From Anabaena subtropica FACHB-260 (GTDB lineage Bacteria > Cyanobacteriota > Cyanobacteriia > Cyanobacteriales > Nostocaceae): DNA of 64,000 nt. The notes under the pieces are model-generated. The model saw only the letters and a list, made by a program, of their open reading frames with translations. It made no database searches and was not told the origin of the DNA. Shown one piece after another: positions 8,013 through 19,200 of this stretch. The stretch spans positions 62,001 through 126,000 of the forward strand of contig NZ_JACJRF010000002.1 in NCBI RefSeq assembly GCF_014697105.1. Direction: 5' to 3'. A program made the position numbers and the translations under genes. Each line of letters starts with the position of its first letter. Position 1 is the stretch's first letter.

Positions 8013-10268
8013 TTAAGGAAGCCTGGATTCTGTAATACAAACTGGAACTCTTTTATAAGCAGGTGTACCACTTTGCGGGTCAATTTTTGCTTTAAATAAA
8101 ACATTAGCTTCAGGATAGAACATAAAAGCTACACCTTCAAGAATTGCCCCACAAATAATTTCAATATTGTCTAATTCTCCTCTATCTCCTTTCACTGTTA
8201 CTCGCTGATGTTCCTGGAATCCCGCTTTTTTTACATCCAGAATATTCATTAAAATACAGTGACGATGGGGCATTCCTCGATATTTATCTTCACTACGATA
8301 AACTACAGTATTGTGTTGACCATAGCTTCTTCCTGTTCCTAAAATTATCACAATTCCTGGTTGATTTTCTGCTACATTAAATGCTGCTTTAGTTGGTAGC
8401 GATAATTGCGGTAAAGGCGTGACAAACATCTGCGCTTTGCCATGAGATGTATGAAATTTCGGTTCGTCTAAAATCCGCCCTTTAATGAGAAATTCTTGTT
8501 TTGTTTGGTCAATTGTGCCAATTTTTTCATAGCCAGGGATGGTTTTAGCAATTAATTCTCTTACATAAACTGTATCTTGTAGTTTACGCCAATTTATCGG
8601 TGTTTCACCGTGTAAACTATGAGCAATTTCTGTAATTAATTCTATTTCCGAAATCAAGTCAGCATTTGGTGGTCTTAAATGACTTTTACCTTCATCATTT
8701 AACCGCACAAAATTATTACCTGATTCAGTTGTTGTTTTATGAGGGTTTTCAAAGCGATTGAATACGGGTAATATTAAAGTTTGCTGTTTAGCTAATCCGT
8801 GAAAATGTCCTAAATTCGGTTTGGTGGCTACATAAAATATGGTATCTATTTGCGATAATGCCTGTTTTGCTTGTGGTAAGTCTGGGTTGGCTGCATACAG
8901 ATTTCCCCCTAAACAAAATAGTGTATCTATCTTTCCTAATTCTGCTGCTGTTATTAAGTCACGAGTATGATAACCAGGAGTTTCATTTAGTGGTTTTCCT
9001 AATAGTTGAGATAATGCTTGTTTGATTTCTTCCCGCAAGTTTACAGTGACACCCATTGAACCAAATCCTTGCACATTGGAATGTCCTCGAATCGGCATTG
9101 TCCCAGCACCAACTTTACCAGCATTACCTGTAATTAAGGCTGTATTAGCAATACTCAAGATATTATCTACACCGTTATCGTGTTGAGTTATCCCCATTGC
9201 CCAGGCGAAAACTACACACGCTGATTTACCAATTATATAAGCTGTTGCTGTAATTTCTTCTTGAGATAAACCACAGGTTTTGGTGATATTATCCCAAGAT
9301 ATATTATTAGCGTAATTTACAACTTCTTGCCAATTTTGTGTATAGGATTTAAGATATTCTATTTTTATTAAATTTTGTTCAATTAGAGATTTTTGTAATC
9401 CTACAAATAATGCGGTATCACTACCAGGAATTGGTTGTAAATATAAAGAAGATATATCTGAACCTCCTGTGAGTAAAGATTTGATGGGAAATGCAGGAGA
9501 TGCAAATTTAACTAAACCGATTTCAATTTGGGGATTAATAATAATTACTTTCCCACCTCTTTCCCGCAATTTGATCAATTCGTTCATTAGTCGCGGATGA
9601 TTTGCCGGGGCGTTAGAACCAATTAAAACAATACAATCACTATGTTTTAGGCTCTCTAAACTGACCATTGATGTACCTGAGCCAAACACTTTTTTTAACC
9701 CCACCGTTGAAGGTGCATGACACAAATCTGAACAGTCTGCTAGATTATTACTACCTAGCGATCGCATTAATAATTGTAGTAAATAAGCAGCTTCATTAGA
9801 TGAACGTCCAGAACTATAACTAGCAATTCGTGCTGGTGGTAAATTAAAGGCTTGTGTAGCGATGTGGTAAACCTCTTGCCAGCTTATACGTTGATAATGG
9901 GATGAACCCGATTTGAGAATAAGAGGATAACTTAATCTACCCAAGCGATCGCATTCTTGAGAAGTCAGTTTTTGTAATTCACTGATACTATGTTCTTGGA
10001 AAAAATCTTGTTTAATTCCTGATTGCAATTCCGCAGCGATCGCCTCTACACTTTTAGCACAGCGTTGTAAATATTCTCCCGCTTCATTAACAAATCCCCC
10101 TTTTTGTCCACCCGTACCCCAAGCACAGGATAAACACGCACTTTTATGATTGAGAGTTTGCCATAATTTTAATCCTTGCGGTGAGAGAGTTTGTTCTACC
10201 CAATACTGAATTACAGGTAAACCACCCCCAGCAGGGGAGCTAGACTTGCTTTGAGGTAAGTTATCCAT
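8013..10268 (-). CDS. YdeP/FdhF-type molybdopterin oxidoreductase alpha subunit
   Basis: 751 residues, the usual length of the YdeP-type subgroup (oxidoreductase alpha subunit, formate-dehydrogenase-like). The N-terminus has ACLSCAWGTGGQKGGF, the CxxCxWG signature of this subgroup, which lacks the [4Fe-4S] motif of true formate dehydrogenases. Later segments include RSSNEAAYLLQLLMRSLGSN, GMPHRHCIL in the C-terminal molybdopterin dinucleotide domain, and MGITQHDNGVDNI. It should bind bis-MGD; the physiological substrate of cyanobacterial members is unknown and formate should not be assumed. No FdhD or electron-transfer partner gene is adjacent. Start ATG near GGTAAGTTATCCAT agrees with the family. 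Confidence 0.85.
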   Translation of the reverse strand: MDNLPQSKSSSPAGGGLPVIQYWVEQTLSPQGLKLWQTLNHKSACLSCAWGTGGQKGGFVNEAGEYLQRCAKSVEAIAAELQSGIKQDFFQEHSISELQKLTSQECDRLGRLSYPLILKSGSSHYQRISWQEVYHIATQAFNLPPARIASYSSGRSSNEAAYLLQLLMRSLGSNNLADCSDLCHAPSTVGLKKVFGSGTSMVSLESLKHSDCIVLIGSNAPANHPRLMNELIKLRERGGKVIIINPQIEIGLVKFASPAFPIKSLLTGGSDISSLYLQPIPGSDTALFVGLQKSLIEQNLIKIEYLKSYTQNWQEVVNYANNISWDNITKTCGLSQEEITATAYIIGKSACVVFAWAMGITQHDNGVDNILSIANTALITGNAGKVGAGTMPIRGHSNVQGFGSMGVTVNLREEIKQALSQLLGKPLNETPGYHTRDLITAAELGKIDTLFCLGGNLYAANPDLPQAKQALSQIDTIFYVATKPNLGHFHGLAKQQTLILPVFNRFENPHKTTTESGNNFVRLNDEGKSHLRPPNADLISEIELITEIAHSLHGETPINWRKLQDTVYVRELIAKTIPGYEKIGTIDQTKQEFLIKGRILDEPKFHTSHGKAQMFVTPLPQLSLPTKAAFNVAENQPGIVIILGTGRSYGQHNTVVYRSEDKYRGMPHRHCILMNILDVKKAGFQEHQRVTVKGDRGELDNIEIICGAILEGVAFMFYPEANVLFKAKIDPQSGTPAYKRVPVCITESRLP

Positions 10269-10555
10269 ACTTAGCTAAATCTCAACTCGCTTCACTAACT
10301 ATTATTATTGCTAAAAATTATTTGGCGTATGGTCGGTACAAAAAAATAAATTGCTAATTTTACGCCTGAAGATAAGGGACTTGCCAAAAATAAATTATCC
10401 AATTTACTCAAATAATATTTTGTTGTCTTCCCCCTGCTACGCCACTTCCTCCCCTGCTCCCCTGCCTACCCAGTGATAGGATATTTTTTTAGCTGGAAGT
10501 CCCTAGTTTATTTCCTGATGTTCCCTTAATAGACAAAATATAGTATTTGGCGACA

Positions 10556-11356
10556 ATGCAAAAACTTCTTTTTCATGACAGAGATAGCTTTAGAGCGCAA
10601 GCCCTATTCCTTGGTAAAAAGATTAACCTACAAAGATTAGAGAATTATGTTTGCTTGGCCACTATGCCAGTAATGGTTACAATCGGTGAACACGGATGTG
10701 CGGTGCTGCTGGGCTATGGTGCAGTTGTTCTGTTTAACCTTGAGCCTGTAGAGAAGGTAGCTTTTTTAACTAAAATATCCTCTCAAGTTAGTGACTCTTT
10801 TCCCAACCCCGAAACAGAAGAAGTAGAAGTTCATCTCAATATTGTGGAAAGTGAGCGAGTTAAGGAAGGAAAAATTTTCCTACATGAATTTAGTGTAGAA
10901 CGTTTACAGATAGTGGCTGATATTCTTGCTAAAAGTGTTGTTCTGTCTCACTATGAAACGAGCCTAGCAACTGTATTTGATCAAATTGAACCGTTTGCAG
11001 CTAGTCTTCAGGCTGACAACAGGAGTAAACGCAAGAGTCGGGAATTATTGCGTCAACTTGGGACTACCCTATTAGTTCAACATAAGATTGTGGGTCGAGT
11101 AGAGATTATCGATAAGCCAGAATTGCTTTGGGAGTCCCCACAGCTAGAAAACTTATATCTGCGTTTGGAGGATGAATACGAAATCCGTGAGCGTCACAAT
11201 GCCTTGGAACGAAAACTAGAGCTAATTTCCCAAACCGCACAAATCGTACTGGAGTTCATGCAGCATAGCAGTAGCCAGCGAGTAGAGTGGTATGTGGTGA
11301 TTCTAATTGTGGTGGAAATTCTGCTGTCGCTGTACGACATCATTTTTAAACGCTAA
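10556..11356 (+). CDS. RMD1/YagE family (DUF155) protein with C-terminal membrane anchor
   Basis: I chose ATG 10556 (MQKLLFHDRDSF), because the upstream TTG 10547 adds only three residues. The 266-residue protein has the YagE/RMND1 pattern: GCAVLLGYGAVVLFNLEP (a conserved glycine-rich beta segment), DILAKSVVLSHYE, then RLEDEYEIRERHNALERKLELI and a final hydrophobic helix (YVVILIVVEILLSLYDIIF). Eukaryotic relatives (Rmd1, RMND1) are membrane proteins needed for sporulation or mitochondrial translation; the bacterial function is undefined. Single gene, with no evident operon partner. Confidence 0.82.
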   Translation: MQKLLFHDRDSFRAQALFLGKKINLQRLENYVCLATMPVMVTIGEHGCAVLLGYGAVVLFNLEPVEKVAFLTKISSQVSDSFPNPETEEVEVHLNIVESERVKEGKIFLHEFSVERLQIVADILAKSVVLSHYETSLATVFDQIEPFAASLQADNRSKRKSRELLRQLGTTLLVQHKIVGRVEIIDKPELLWESPQLENLYLRLEDEYEIRERHNALERKLELISQTAQIVLEFMQHSSSQRVEWYVVILIVVEILLSLYDIIFKR

Positions 11357-11564
11357 GGCTTTTTTCCTCGCTTGAATCAAGAGAGCGATGACCTCCAGTT
11401 GCTCAAAGACCATCTCTGCGTTCCCTGCGGGACGTTATCGAAATGAGTGCAGCGAAATTTCATGCTTCCGAGACAATGCCAATTTCATGTCTTTATTAGC
11501 CTGTAGATAGAGGCGTTGCCCTATCACTGCATAGAAACTAGATGTATTATTGGGTCAGATTTTC

Positions 11565-12629
11565 ATGGATTGGTATCCACTGAAGTTAACTACTAATATC
11601 CAAAGATACACCTTTGGCGAACGAGTGATTCCAGAACGTCTGGGCAAGCATGGCTTACCTTCTGGAAGAATAGCCGAAACTTGGGAAGTGAGCGACTACA
11701 AAGACAAAACAGGGACTGTAGTTAATGGTTCTTTGGCTGGTCGCACCTTACATGAACTCACATTAGCTTATCCTAACGAACTGGTTGGTCAGGGCTGGCA
11801 GGGGTCACATTTTCCTTTGCTGTCCAAATTTATTGATGCTTCTCTTATGCTGCCCGTACATCTCCACGCCGATGATGAAACAGCTCGGATTTTGCACAAC
11901 GAACCCAATGGTAAAACCGAAGCTTGGCATATTCTTTGGGCAGCACCAGGGGCAACAGTTTTGGCAGGACTCAAGGCAGAGTTTACAAAAGAGCAGTTAT
12001 TTGAAGCTTTTGTGGCCTGTGACTATGATTCTGTCTTGGTGCGTCATTCAATTCAAGCCGGAGATACTGTCTATGTGCCGGCTGGTATCCTTCATTCTTT
12101 TGGCCCAGACACACTTGTTTTTGAAATTCAACAAACCTCCAATTTGGCTCAATCTGTGATGCCGACGGATTTGTATGGAAACAAGTACAGCCAACAAGAG
12201 TGGTACATCAATATTCATGCAGCCCTTGATGAGCTAAAAAACCATTATCAACCTCGTCCCAACAGTGGGCTAAAGTTACAATCAGCAGCTAATGTTCGGA
12301 TTTTTGGCTGTGCTAGTCAATATTTCGCCCTTGAACACTGGATTTTAAATGAATCCCATTTAGAACCATCTCATCCCCGTCGTTGTCTAATTCTTTCCAA
12401 TGTCGGCAATGTTGTACAGCTAGAATTTAACTCTGGTATCGAGCATTTGGAGCAAGGAGAATCTTGCATTTTGCCAGCAGCTATTGGAGAAGTTCGTGTT
12501 GTTCCAGAGCATCAAGCCAATCTCATAGCCTGTTACGTGCCTGATTTGCAACAAGATGTCATCAAGCCACTCCAAGCCGCAGGATACGATCAACAGCAAA
12601 TACAAAAGTTAGGTGAGTTAACAAATTGA
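11565..12629 (+). CDS. Mannose-6-phosphate isomerase, class I (short bacterial form)
   Basis: ATG 11565 (MDWYPLKLTTNIQ) is preferred over the in-frame TTG 11550. 354 residues of the cupin-type phosphomannose isomerase family, which interconverts mannose-6-phosphate and fructose-6-phosphate using zinc. Metal and active-site segments are present: LPVHLHADDETARIL, GKTEAWHIL and YVPAGILHSFG, with the two His-containing motifs and the Glu of TEAW. The N-terminal signature RYTFGERVIPERLG...IAETWEVSD is typical of the Bacillus-type short PMIs. It would feed GDP-mannose for polysaccharide, which fits neighbouring carbohydrate genes. Confidence 0.88.
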   Translation: MDWYPLKLTTNIQRYTFGERVIPERLGKHGLPSGRIAETWEVSDYKDKTGTVVNGSLAGRTLHELTLAYPNELVGQGWQGSHFPLLSKFIDASLMLPVHLHADDETARILHNEPNGKTEAWHILWAAPGATVLAGLKAEFTKEQLFEAFVACDYDSVLVRHSIQAGDTVYVPAGILHSFGPDTLVFEIQQTSNLAQSVMPTDLYGNKYSQQEWYINIHAALDELKNHYQPRPNSGLKLQSAANVRIFGCASQYFALEHWILNESHLEPSHPRRCLILSNVGNVVQLEFNSGIEHLEQGESCILPAAIGEVRVVPEHQANLIACYVPDLQQDVIKPLQAAGYDQQQIQKLGELTN

Positions 12630-12884
12630 AGAGCTAGAATGCACAACTCCTATCAAAATGAGGAGAGCAAAGTGTCCGTCGCGCAGATTCGCAGAGAGTA
12701 AGAGTTTGAGAGATGAAAATTTTGATATTCATACCTCAATTCAGCAACGCCCAAAATTGAAAATGAAGAAATAATAATTCCCTACTTGCAACTCATCACT
12801 CATCACTCTCCACACGCCCCTTGAGAAAAGTTACACATCGAGTTAAGCTTCCTTAGCGTAACTGCATACTTGTGGCATTAGGTA

Positions 12885-15302
12885 ATGACAAATCAATCCT
12901 CCCCGCAAATTCCCTCCTGTACTTGGAACCGTCCTATTGGTTTAGGTTGGGATAAACCTTATACTGTCCGCTATGCCAGTAATATTGATGATGGGCCTTG
13001 GCATGGTATGCCATTGGGTGGCTTTGGTGCTGGTTGTATTGGTCGCTCTTCGCGGGGAGATTTCAACCTGTGGCACATTGATGGTGGGGAGCATATTTTC
13101 CAAAATTTTCCGGCTTGCCAATTTAGTGTATTTGAGTCCAATGGCTCATCTTCCCAGACTTATGCTCTATCTACTCAACCAACAGATGATGGTAGCTTGA
13201 AAAGTTGGCAATGGTATCCAGAATCTAATGCTACACAAAAAACAGGAACATATCACGCCTTATACCCTCGCAGCTGGTTTGTGTATGAGAATGTTTTTCA
13301 AGCCGAGTTAACTTGTGAGCAGTTTTCCCCGATTTGGGCAAATAATTATCAAGAGACTAGTTACCCTGTAGCTGTGTTTGTTTGGCAAGCTCGTAATCCT
13401 ACTAATGCACCTATTACACTCAGCATCATGCTGACTTGGCAAAATATGGTCGGTTGGTTTACAAATGCGCTCAAATCTCCTAATGTGCGGGTACGGGATG
13501 ATGGTAGTCCAGTTTATGAGTATCAGCCACGCTTGGGGGAAAGCCAGGGAAATTACAATTATTTAGACGAAAGTCCCCAACATCTTGGTTGCTTTTTAGG
13601 TAGAAATGGGATGAATGAACCTTTACAGGAAGGTGAAGGGAGTTGGTGCATTGCCACATTGAAACATCCCCAAGTGGAAGTTTTTCACCAGACAAGATGG
13701 AATCCTGTGGGTACAGGTGAGGAAGTATGGCAGACGTTTGCTAATGATGGTTCCTTACCCAATTATATAGATACCACGCCAGCTACAGAAAATGAACAGG
13801 TAGGAGCAGGCATCGCCGTCCGTTTCACTCTCCAGCCAGGAGAAACCCTAGAAATCCCCTTTGTTGTGAGTTGGGATTTACCTGTAACAGAATTTGCCGC
13901 CGGAGTGAATTACTATCGCAGATATACAGACTTTTTTGGGAAAACGGGTAATCATGCTTGGGCGATCGCAACTACTGCTCTAGAACAGTATAAAGCTTGG
14001 CAACAACAAATCCAAGCTTGGCAAGAACCAATTCTGAATCGGGAAGATTTGCCCAATTGGTTCCAAATGGCACTATTTAATGAGCTTTATGACCTCACCA
14101 GTGGCGGAACTCTCTGGAGTGCAGCCACCCAAGGCGACCCCATCGGTCAATTTGCAGTGTTGGAATGCTTAGATTACCGTTGGTATGAAAGTTTAGATGT
14201 GCGATTGTATGGTTCTTTTGGGTTGTTGCAACTGTTCCCAGAACTAGAGAAATCAGTAATGCGAGCTTTTGCGCGGGCAATTCCCCACGGTGATGATACC
14301 CCCCGTGTGATTGGTTATTACTATACAATTGGGGCAGAAAGTCCCCTGGCTGTGCGTAAAGCCGCAGGTGCAACACCCCACGATTTAGGCGCACCCAATG
14401 AACACGTGTGGGAGAAAACTAATTACACTAGCTATCAAGATTGTAATTTGTGGAAGGATTTAGGCTGTGATTTTGTCTTGCAAGTGTACCGAGATTTTCT
14501 CTTTACTGGTGCTGATGATGTCCAGTTCCTAACCGATTGCTGGAATGCAATTGTAGAAACCCTCGACTACGTAAAAACCTTTGATTTAGACGACGATGGC
14601 ATTCCCGAAAACTCTGGTGCGCCTGACCAAACCTTTGATGATTGGCGTTTGCAAGGGGTTAGCGCCTATTGTGGTGGCTTGTGGTTGGCTGCATTAGAAG
14701 CAGCGATCGCTATCAGTGAGATTTTATTACAAAATCACGAAGATTCCACCACCAAAGAAAAGTTACTTTCCCAAAAATCCACATACAAAACTTGGTTGAC
14801 AAAATCCCTACCGATTTATCAGGAAAAACTCTGGAATGGTAAATACTATCGACTCGACAGTGAAAGTGGTTCTGATGTTGTCATGGCAGACCAATTGTGT
14901 GGTCAATTCTACGCTAACTTACTAGAATTACCGGATATTGTACCAAGCGATCGCGCAATTTCTGCACTACAAACTGTTTATGATGCTTGCTTCCTCAAAT
15001 TCTACAATGGTCAATTTGGTGCAGCTAATGGAGTACGTCCCGATGGTTCCCCAGAAAACCCAAAAGCTACTCACCCGTTAGAAGTGTGGACAGGAATTAA
15101 CTTTGGTTTAGCTGCGTTTCTGGTACAAATGGGAATGAAAGATGAAGGCTGGAGAGTGACACAAGCTGTAGTAGAGCAAATCTATAACAATGGCTTGCAA
15201 TTCCGCACACCTGAAGCCATCACCGCCGCCGGAACCTTCCGTGCTAGTACCTATCTCCGCGCTATGGCAATTTGGGCAATTTATGTGGTTATTAGTCCAT
15301 AG
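12885..15302 (+). CDS. GH116 (GBA2-like) beta-glucosidase family protein
   Basis: 805 residues from ATG 12885. The N-terminal beta-domain begins with MPLGGFGAGCIGRSSRGDF, the hallmark of the non-lysosomal glucosylceramidase GBA2 / GH116 family, and the C-terminal (alpha/alpha)6 barrel has RWYESLDVRLYGSF and GAPDQTFDDWRLQG. By comparison with characterised GH116 enzymes, Glu435 (YESLDV) is the expected nucleophile and an Asp near 585-586 (TFDDW) the acid/base. No signal peptide is seen, so it is probably cytoplasmic. Substrate is probably a beta-glucoside or beta-xyloside; a lipid-linked glucoside is possible. It follows the mannose isomerase by about 255 bp and is probably transcribed separately. 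Confidence 0.87.
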   Translation: MTNQSSPQIPSCTWNRPIGLGWDKPYTVRYASNIDDGPWHGMPLGGFGAGCIGRSSRGDFNLWHIDGGEHIFQNFPACQFSVFESNGSSSQTYALSTQPTDDGSLKSWQWYPESNATQKTGTYHALYPRSWFVYENVFQAELTCEQFSPIWANNYQETSYPVAVFVWQARNPTNAPITLSIMLTWQNMVGWFTNALKSPNVRVRDDGSPVYEYQPRLGESQGNYNYLDESPQHLGCFLGRNGMNEPLQEGEGSWCIATLKHPQVEVFHQTRWNPVGTGEEVWQTFANDGSLPNYIDTTPATENEQVGAGIAVRFTLQPGETLEIPFVVSWDLPVTEFAAGVNYYRRYTDFFGKTGNHAWAIATTALEQYKAWQQQIQAWQEPILNREDLPNWFQMALFNELYDLTSGGTLWSAATQGDPIGQFAVLECLDYRWYESLDVRLYGSFGLLQLFPELEKSVMRAFARAIPHGDDTPRVIGYYYTIGAESPLAVRKAAGATPHDLGAPNEHVWEKTNYTSYQDCNLWKDLGCDFVLQVYRDFLFTGADDVQFLTDCWNAIVETLDYVKTFDLDDDGIPENSGAPDQTFDDWRLQGVSAYCGGLWLAALEAAIAISEILLQNHEDSTTKEKLLSQKSTYKTWLTKSLPIYQEKLWNGKYYRLDSESGSDVVMADQLCGQFYANLLELPDIVPSDRAISALQTVYDACFLKFYNGQFGAANGVRPDGSPENPKATHPLEVWTGINFGLAAFLVQMGMKDEGWRVTQAVVEQIYNNGLQFRTPEAITAAGTFRASTYLRAMAIWAIYVVISP

Positions 15303-15629
15303 TCAACATTTCTCTTCTCCCCCTGCTAAGCCACTTGCTCCACTTGGGGAGACCCCTTCTCTACGAGAGCGCCAACGCGGAGGAGAAGACCGCAGTGGCT
15401 CCCCTGCTCCCTTCTAAATATTTGGGGAAATATAAAATTTTCCTTAAATTTTTAGTGTAAATAATGGAAAAACCGACCTTGAGAATTAATAAGTTCGGTA
15501 TTTTCCAAAAAATATTTCAGCTTTTTTAGCTTTATTTGTCTATATTTTCGAGATTTACTGCACCTGTGGGGGGTGACAGCTATCTTGTCAAGATTGTCGT
15601 TGTTCTTAGAGGGATACCAGGAAAAATCT
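15303..15629. other. Intergenic stretch with dispersed repeat, upstream of the hetC promoter
   Basis: Near 15310-15415 there is a low-complexity, repeat-like segment (CCCCTGCTAAGCC...GGGGAGACC...CTACGAGAGCGCCAACGCGG) related to the words in the IS region at 7.5-7.9 kb. The rest is AT-rich. A 77-codon frame (15536-15769) overlaps the NtcA box and is not convincing as a gene. Confidence 0.5.
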
Positions 15630-15671
15630 GTAACGAGATATACATAATAGCCGTTATATATGCCTTAGTAT
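15630..15671 (+). promoter_or_regulatory. Class II NtcA-activated promoter of hetC
   Basis: GTA-ACGAGATA-TAC at 15630-15643 is a perfect GTAN8TAC NtcA box. Exactly 22 bases later comes TAGTAT (15666-15671), matching the TAN3T -10 element of class II NtcA promoters (N20-24 spacing). Transcription would begin near 15678, giving a leader of about 550 nt before hetC. hetC of Anabaena sp. PCC 7120 is known to be driven by NtcA from a distant start site, so position and architecture both fit. Confidence 0.82.
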
Positions 15672-16230
15672 CTCTCTCTTGGGTGGGATTCTGCCTCAAA
15701 TTTAAAAATCAGTGTAAACAATTCTTGGGTTTATTTTCCGGGTGTTTAATGAATCAAAAGAAAACGTAAATAAGTTTAAATAACTTTGGATGTAAATAAA
15801 TTAAAACTACTTTTTGCAGGTGTCAATGTTTCTTAGGTTCTGTCCAATTATTACTACGTTAGGTAAGATATCAAACTTATGTTCATTAAGAACCTTTTGA
15901 AAATGGAAAAATAATTTTCCTGATGTTTTACAAAAATACTGTTGTTTTAAATTAAATATATTTTTTTAGTTGGCAATTATCGATTTTTTACATTTAAGTG
16001 AATGTACTCATGAATAATCAACAGCAATTAAACATAAATTTCATGAATACTGGTTAAAGATTTAGTAAAAATTGATAAAAAAGGGGAATAAATTTTCATC
16101 CAATCTTGAATCAGAAATATACATCAGCAGTTAATTAAGATGCTGATGTGATACTAATTTGAGTTTACAACTGTCATCTATATTGCTCAAAACTCAGCCA
16201 AAAGTTTATACACCAAGCAGAAATTAAACT
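15672..16230 (+). other. Long 5' leader of hetC
   Basis: About 550 AT-rich bases between the inferred transcription start and the hetC ATG. No gene is supported in it. A long untranslated leader is also reported for hetC in Anabaena; whether it has a regulatory structure cannot be decided by eye. Confidence 0.55.
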
Positions 16231-19200
16231 ATGAATCCCTCTTCGTCGTTAAGAGTTCAGGGAGGGCTGCAAAAAGATCCTAATGATCAGCCATCTCCCA
16301 CTCCAGAAGCGGCTATCCTCAATCTTGTGAGGTTAGTTGCAGGGGATACGAGTCTAGTTTCACAGTTTAGCCAAAATTGGATAATTCGTGAGTTTCAATT
16401 AGGTGATGAACTGACAAATTATGCTGTAGATAAAGCAACTACAGATAGTAGTAATACTATTTACATAGTTTGTCAAGGTAGAGTCAGATTACTAAGTTTT
16501 AATCAAAACCTTGGACGAGAGGTTTCATCTCAATTGGTATTAGCTGAACAAGCTTTTGGAGCAGATGATTTCTTTTGTAGTCAACCATTACCGTATCGAG
16601 CGATCGCCGCTAGTACAGGCGTTGTTATATCAATCACAATTTCTGACCTGAAACCCTGGTTACAAACCATTCCCCAGTTAAAAAATTATCTACAGCGCTT
16701 AACTCGTGAACGACAAGCGCTCATCTTCTTTAAAAGCTATACAAAATTACAATCACTTAAGAGTAAAAAACTCAAAGAATTATTACCTTATTTAACAGCT
16801 AAATATATCCCCACAGGTTCATCCTTATCAGAAGTAACACCACCAGAAAAAGGACGCTTTTGGTTAGCGAGTGGTCGAGTCCAATCTATATCAATAGCCA
16901 GTTTTTTGCCTGCGGTGGGTGATAGTTGGGGATATCCTGAACACACATTACCAGACGGGACTGCTCAAACAGATTTGCTAGTTTACCAACTATCCCCGGA
17001 AAATTGGGATACAGCAAGAGCCATCGCACCTGATTTCTTTACTGAGGACTATCAACCAGTAGAACCGCCAGCCGAGGTGGTTGATGTTATCCCTGCTGAG
17101 AGTAAACCACAGTTAGCTCTGCCCAAGTTGCAGAATTTGCGCGCGTTGGAAGCACCAGCCATAGCCACATCCGACATCGACGATATCGACTTTCCTAAGG
17201 GAGTAAAGCAACGTAAATCGAGATCGTCCTATTCCTATCCATTTATTCAACAGCAGAGTTCTTCGGACTGCGGTGCAGCCTGTTTGGCAATGATTAGCCA
17301 ATATTGGGGTAAGCGCTTAAGTCTGTATAGTCTCAGGAACTTGGCACAAGTAGACCGGACTGGCGCATCTCTGGAGGGTTTAACGGTAGCAGCCCAAACC
17401 TTGGGTTATGATGTCCTACCAGTCCGGGGTAGTTTGCCTAAATTAGAGTGGCACTATAATCCCTGGATTGCCCACTGGCAAGGAAATCACTATGTAGTAG
17501 TGTGGCAGATTAAAGATGACCGCATCTTGATTTCTGACCCGGCTGTCGGGAGGAAATGGTTATCACGTCCGCAATTTGAAACTAGTTGGACTGGCTACGC
17601 CTTATTGTTAGACCCCACAGAACGTTTTCAAGCGCTCAAAAGTGAGAAATTTTCTTTGGGTCGTTATGGGCAAACATTGTGGCATTATCGAACATTACTC
17701 AGGCAAATCATTCTCGCCTCCTTATTAGTACAAGTTTTTGGATTGGCAACTCCTCTATTTACTCAGGTCATTCTCGACCAAGTAATGCCTATCAAAGACT
17801 TGTCAAACTTGCACATATTTGCATTTAGTTTTTTATGTTTGGGTATCTGGCGGACTGTGTTAACTGCACAGCACCAACACTTACTAGATTATTTTGCTAA
17901 CCGCATCGATTTGAACTTGATTGGCGGTTTTATTAACTATACGTTGCAGTTACCCTTACAATTTTTCGCCTCACGCCAAGTAGAAGATATTATTAGCCGG
18001 GTTCAAGAAAACCGCAAAATTCAAATTTTTATCAGCCGTAGGGCAATTGCGGCGGCGGTAGATATCTTGATGGTGGTGACTTACCTGGGGTTGATGACCT
18101 ATTACAGTTGGCAACTCACTCTCTTAGTTCTGAGTTGGATTATTCCCGTAGTGATTTTGACTGTAGTCGCCAGTCCATATCTCAAACAAGCATCGAGAGA
18201 AATTTTTCAGGAATCCGCCAGACAACACTCATCAATGGTAGAGATTATGACTGGAGTGGCTACACTCAAAACTGCCACCGCCGAACGTCCTTTGCAGAAG
18301 TATTGGGAAGAACGTTTCTTAAAAATGTTGAAGGCGCGGTTGCGGGGACAAAAGTTAGCCCATCGTTTGCAAGTGGCGCGGAATTTAATTAATCACGTTG
18401 GTAGCACCCTAGTTTTATGGTTTGGGGCAACTTTGGTGATTGGTGGGCAAATGTCCCTGGGACAGTTTGTAGCTTTTAATCTGCTGACGGGGAGTATTAC
18501 TAATCCAGTTTTGGCATTAGTCGGGTTATGGGATGAGTTTCAAGAAGTCTTAATTTCGGTGGAACGACTCAATGATGTTTATGCAGCTATCCCTGAAGGA
18601 AGTTCTCAAACAACTCTACTAGTGATGCCACCGATTCGTGGCGAGGTAAGATTTGAAAATGTATCCTTTCGTTATAACTCGTTTCAAGAACGCAACGCCT
18701 TACAAAATATTTCTTTTGGGGTCAAACCTCAACAAACTATCGGCATCATTGGTCAAAGTGGTTCTGGTAAAAGTACTTTAGCCAATTTATTAGCGGGTTT
18801 GTATCGTCCCGATACGGGAAAGATTTTGATTGATGGACATGATATGGCTGGAGTGTCTCCCCAGTCCTTGCGGAGTCAGGTAGGGTTAGTAGCACAAGAA
18901 AGTTTTTTGTTTTCCGGCACGATTTTAGAAAACATTACTTTGCATGATCAAGAATTAAGTTTAATCCAAGCGATCGCTGCCGCCAAGTTAACCGGCGCAC
19001 ACGATTTTATCCAAGCCTTACCTCTGGGTTACGATACCCAGGTGGGAGAACGTGGTTTCATGCTTTCTGGCGGACAACGACAGAAAATTGCGATCGCCCG
19101 TGCTTTGGTGAGAAATCCCAAAATTTTGATTTTAGATGAAGCCACTAGCGGTTTAGATGCCGAATCAGAACGCCGCTTTCAACATAATTTAGCTCAGATT

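Noticed and set aside
15536-15769. 77-codon ORF upstream of hetC
   Set aside because: It overlaps the NtcA box and -10 element and has no recognisable composition or start site.
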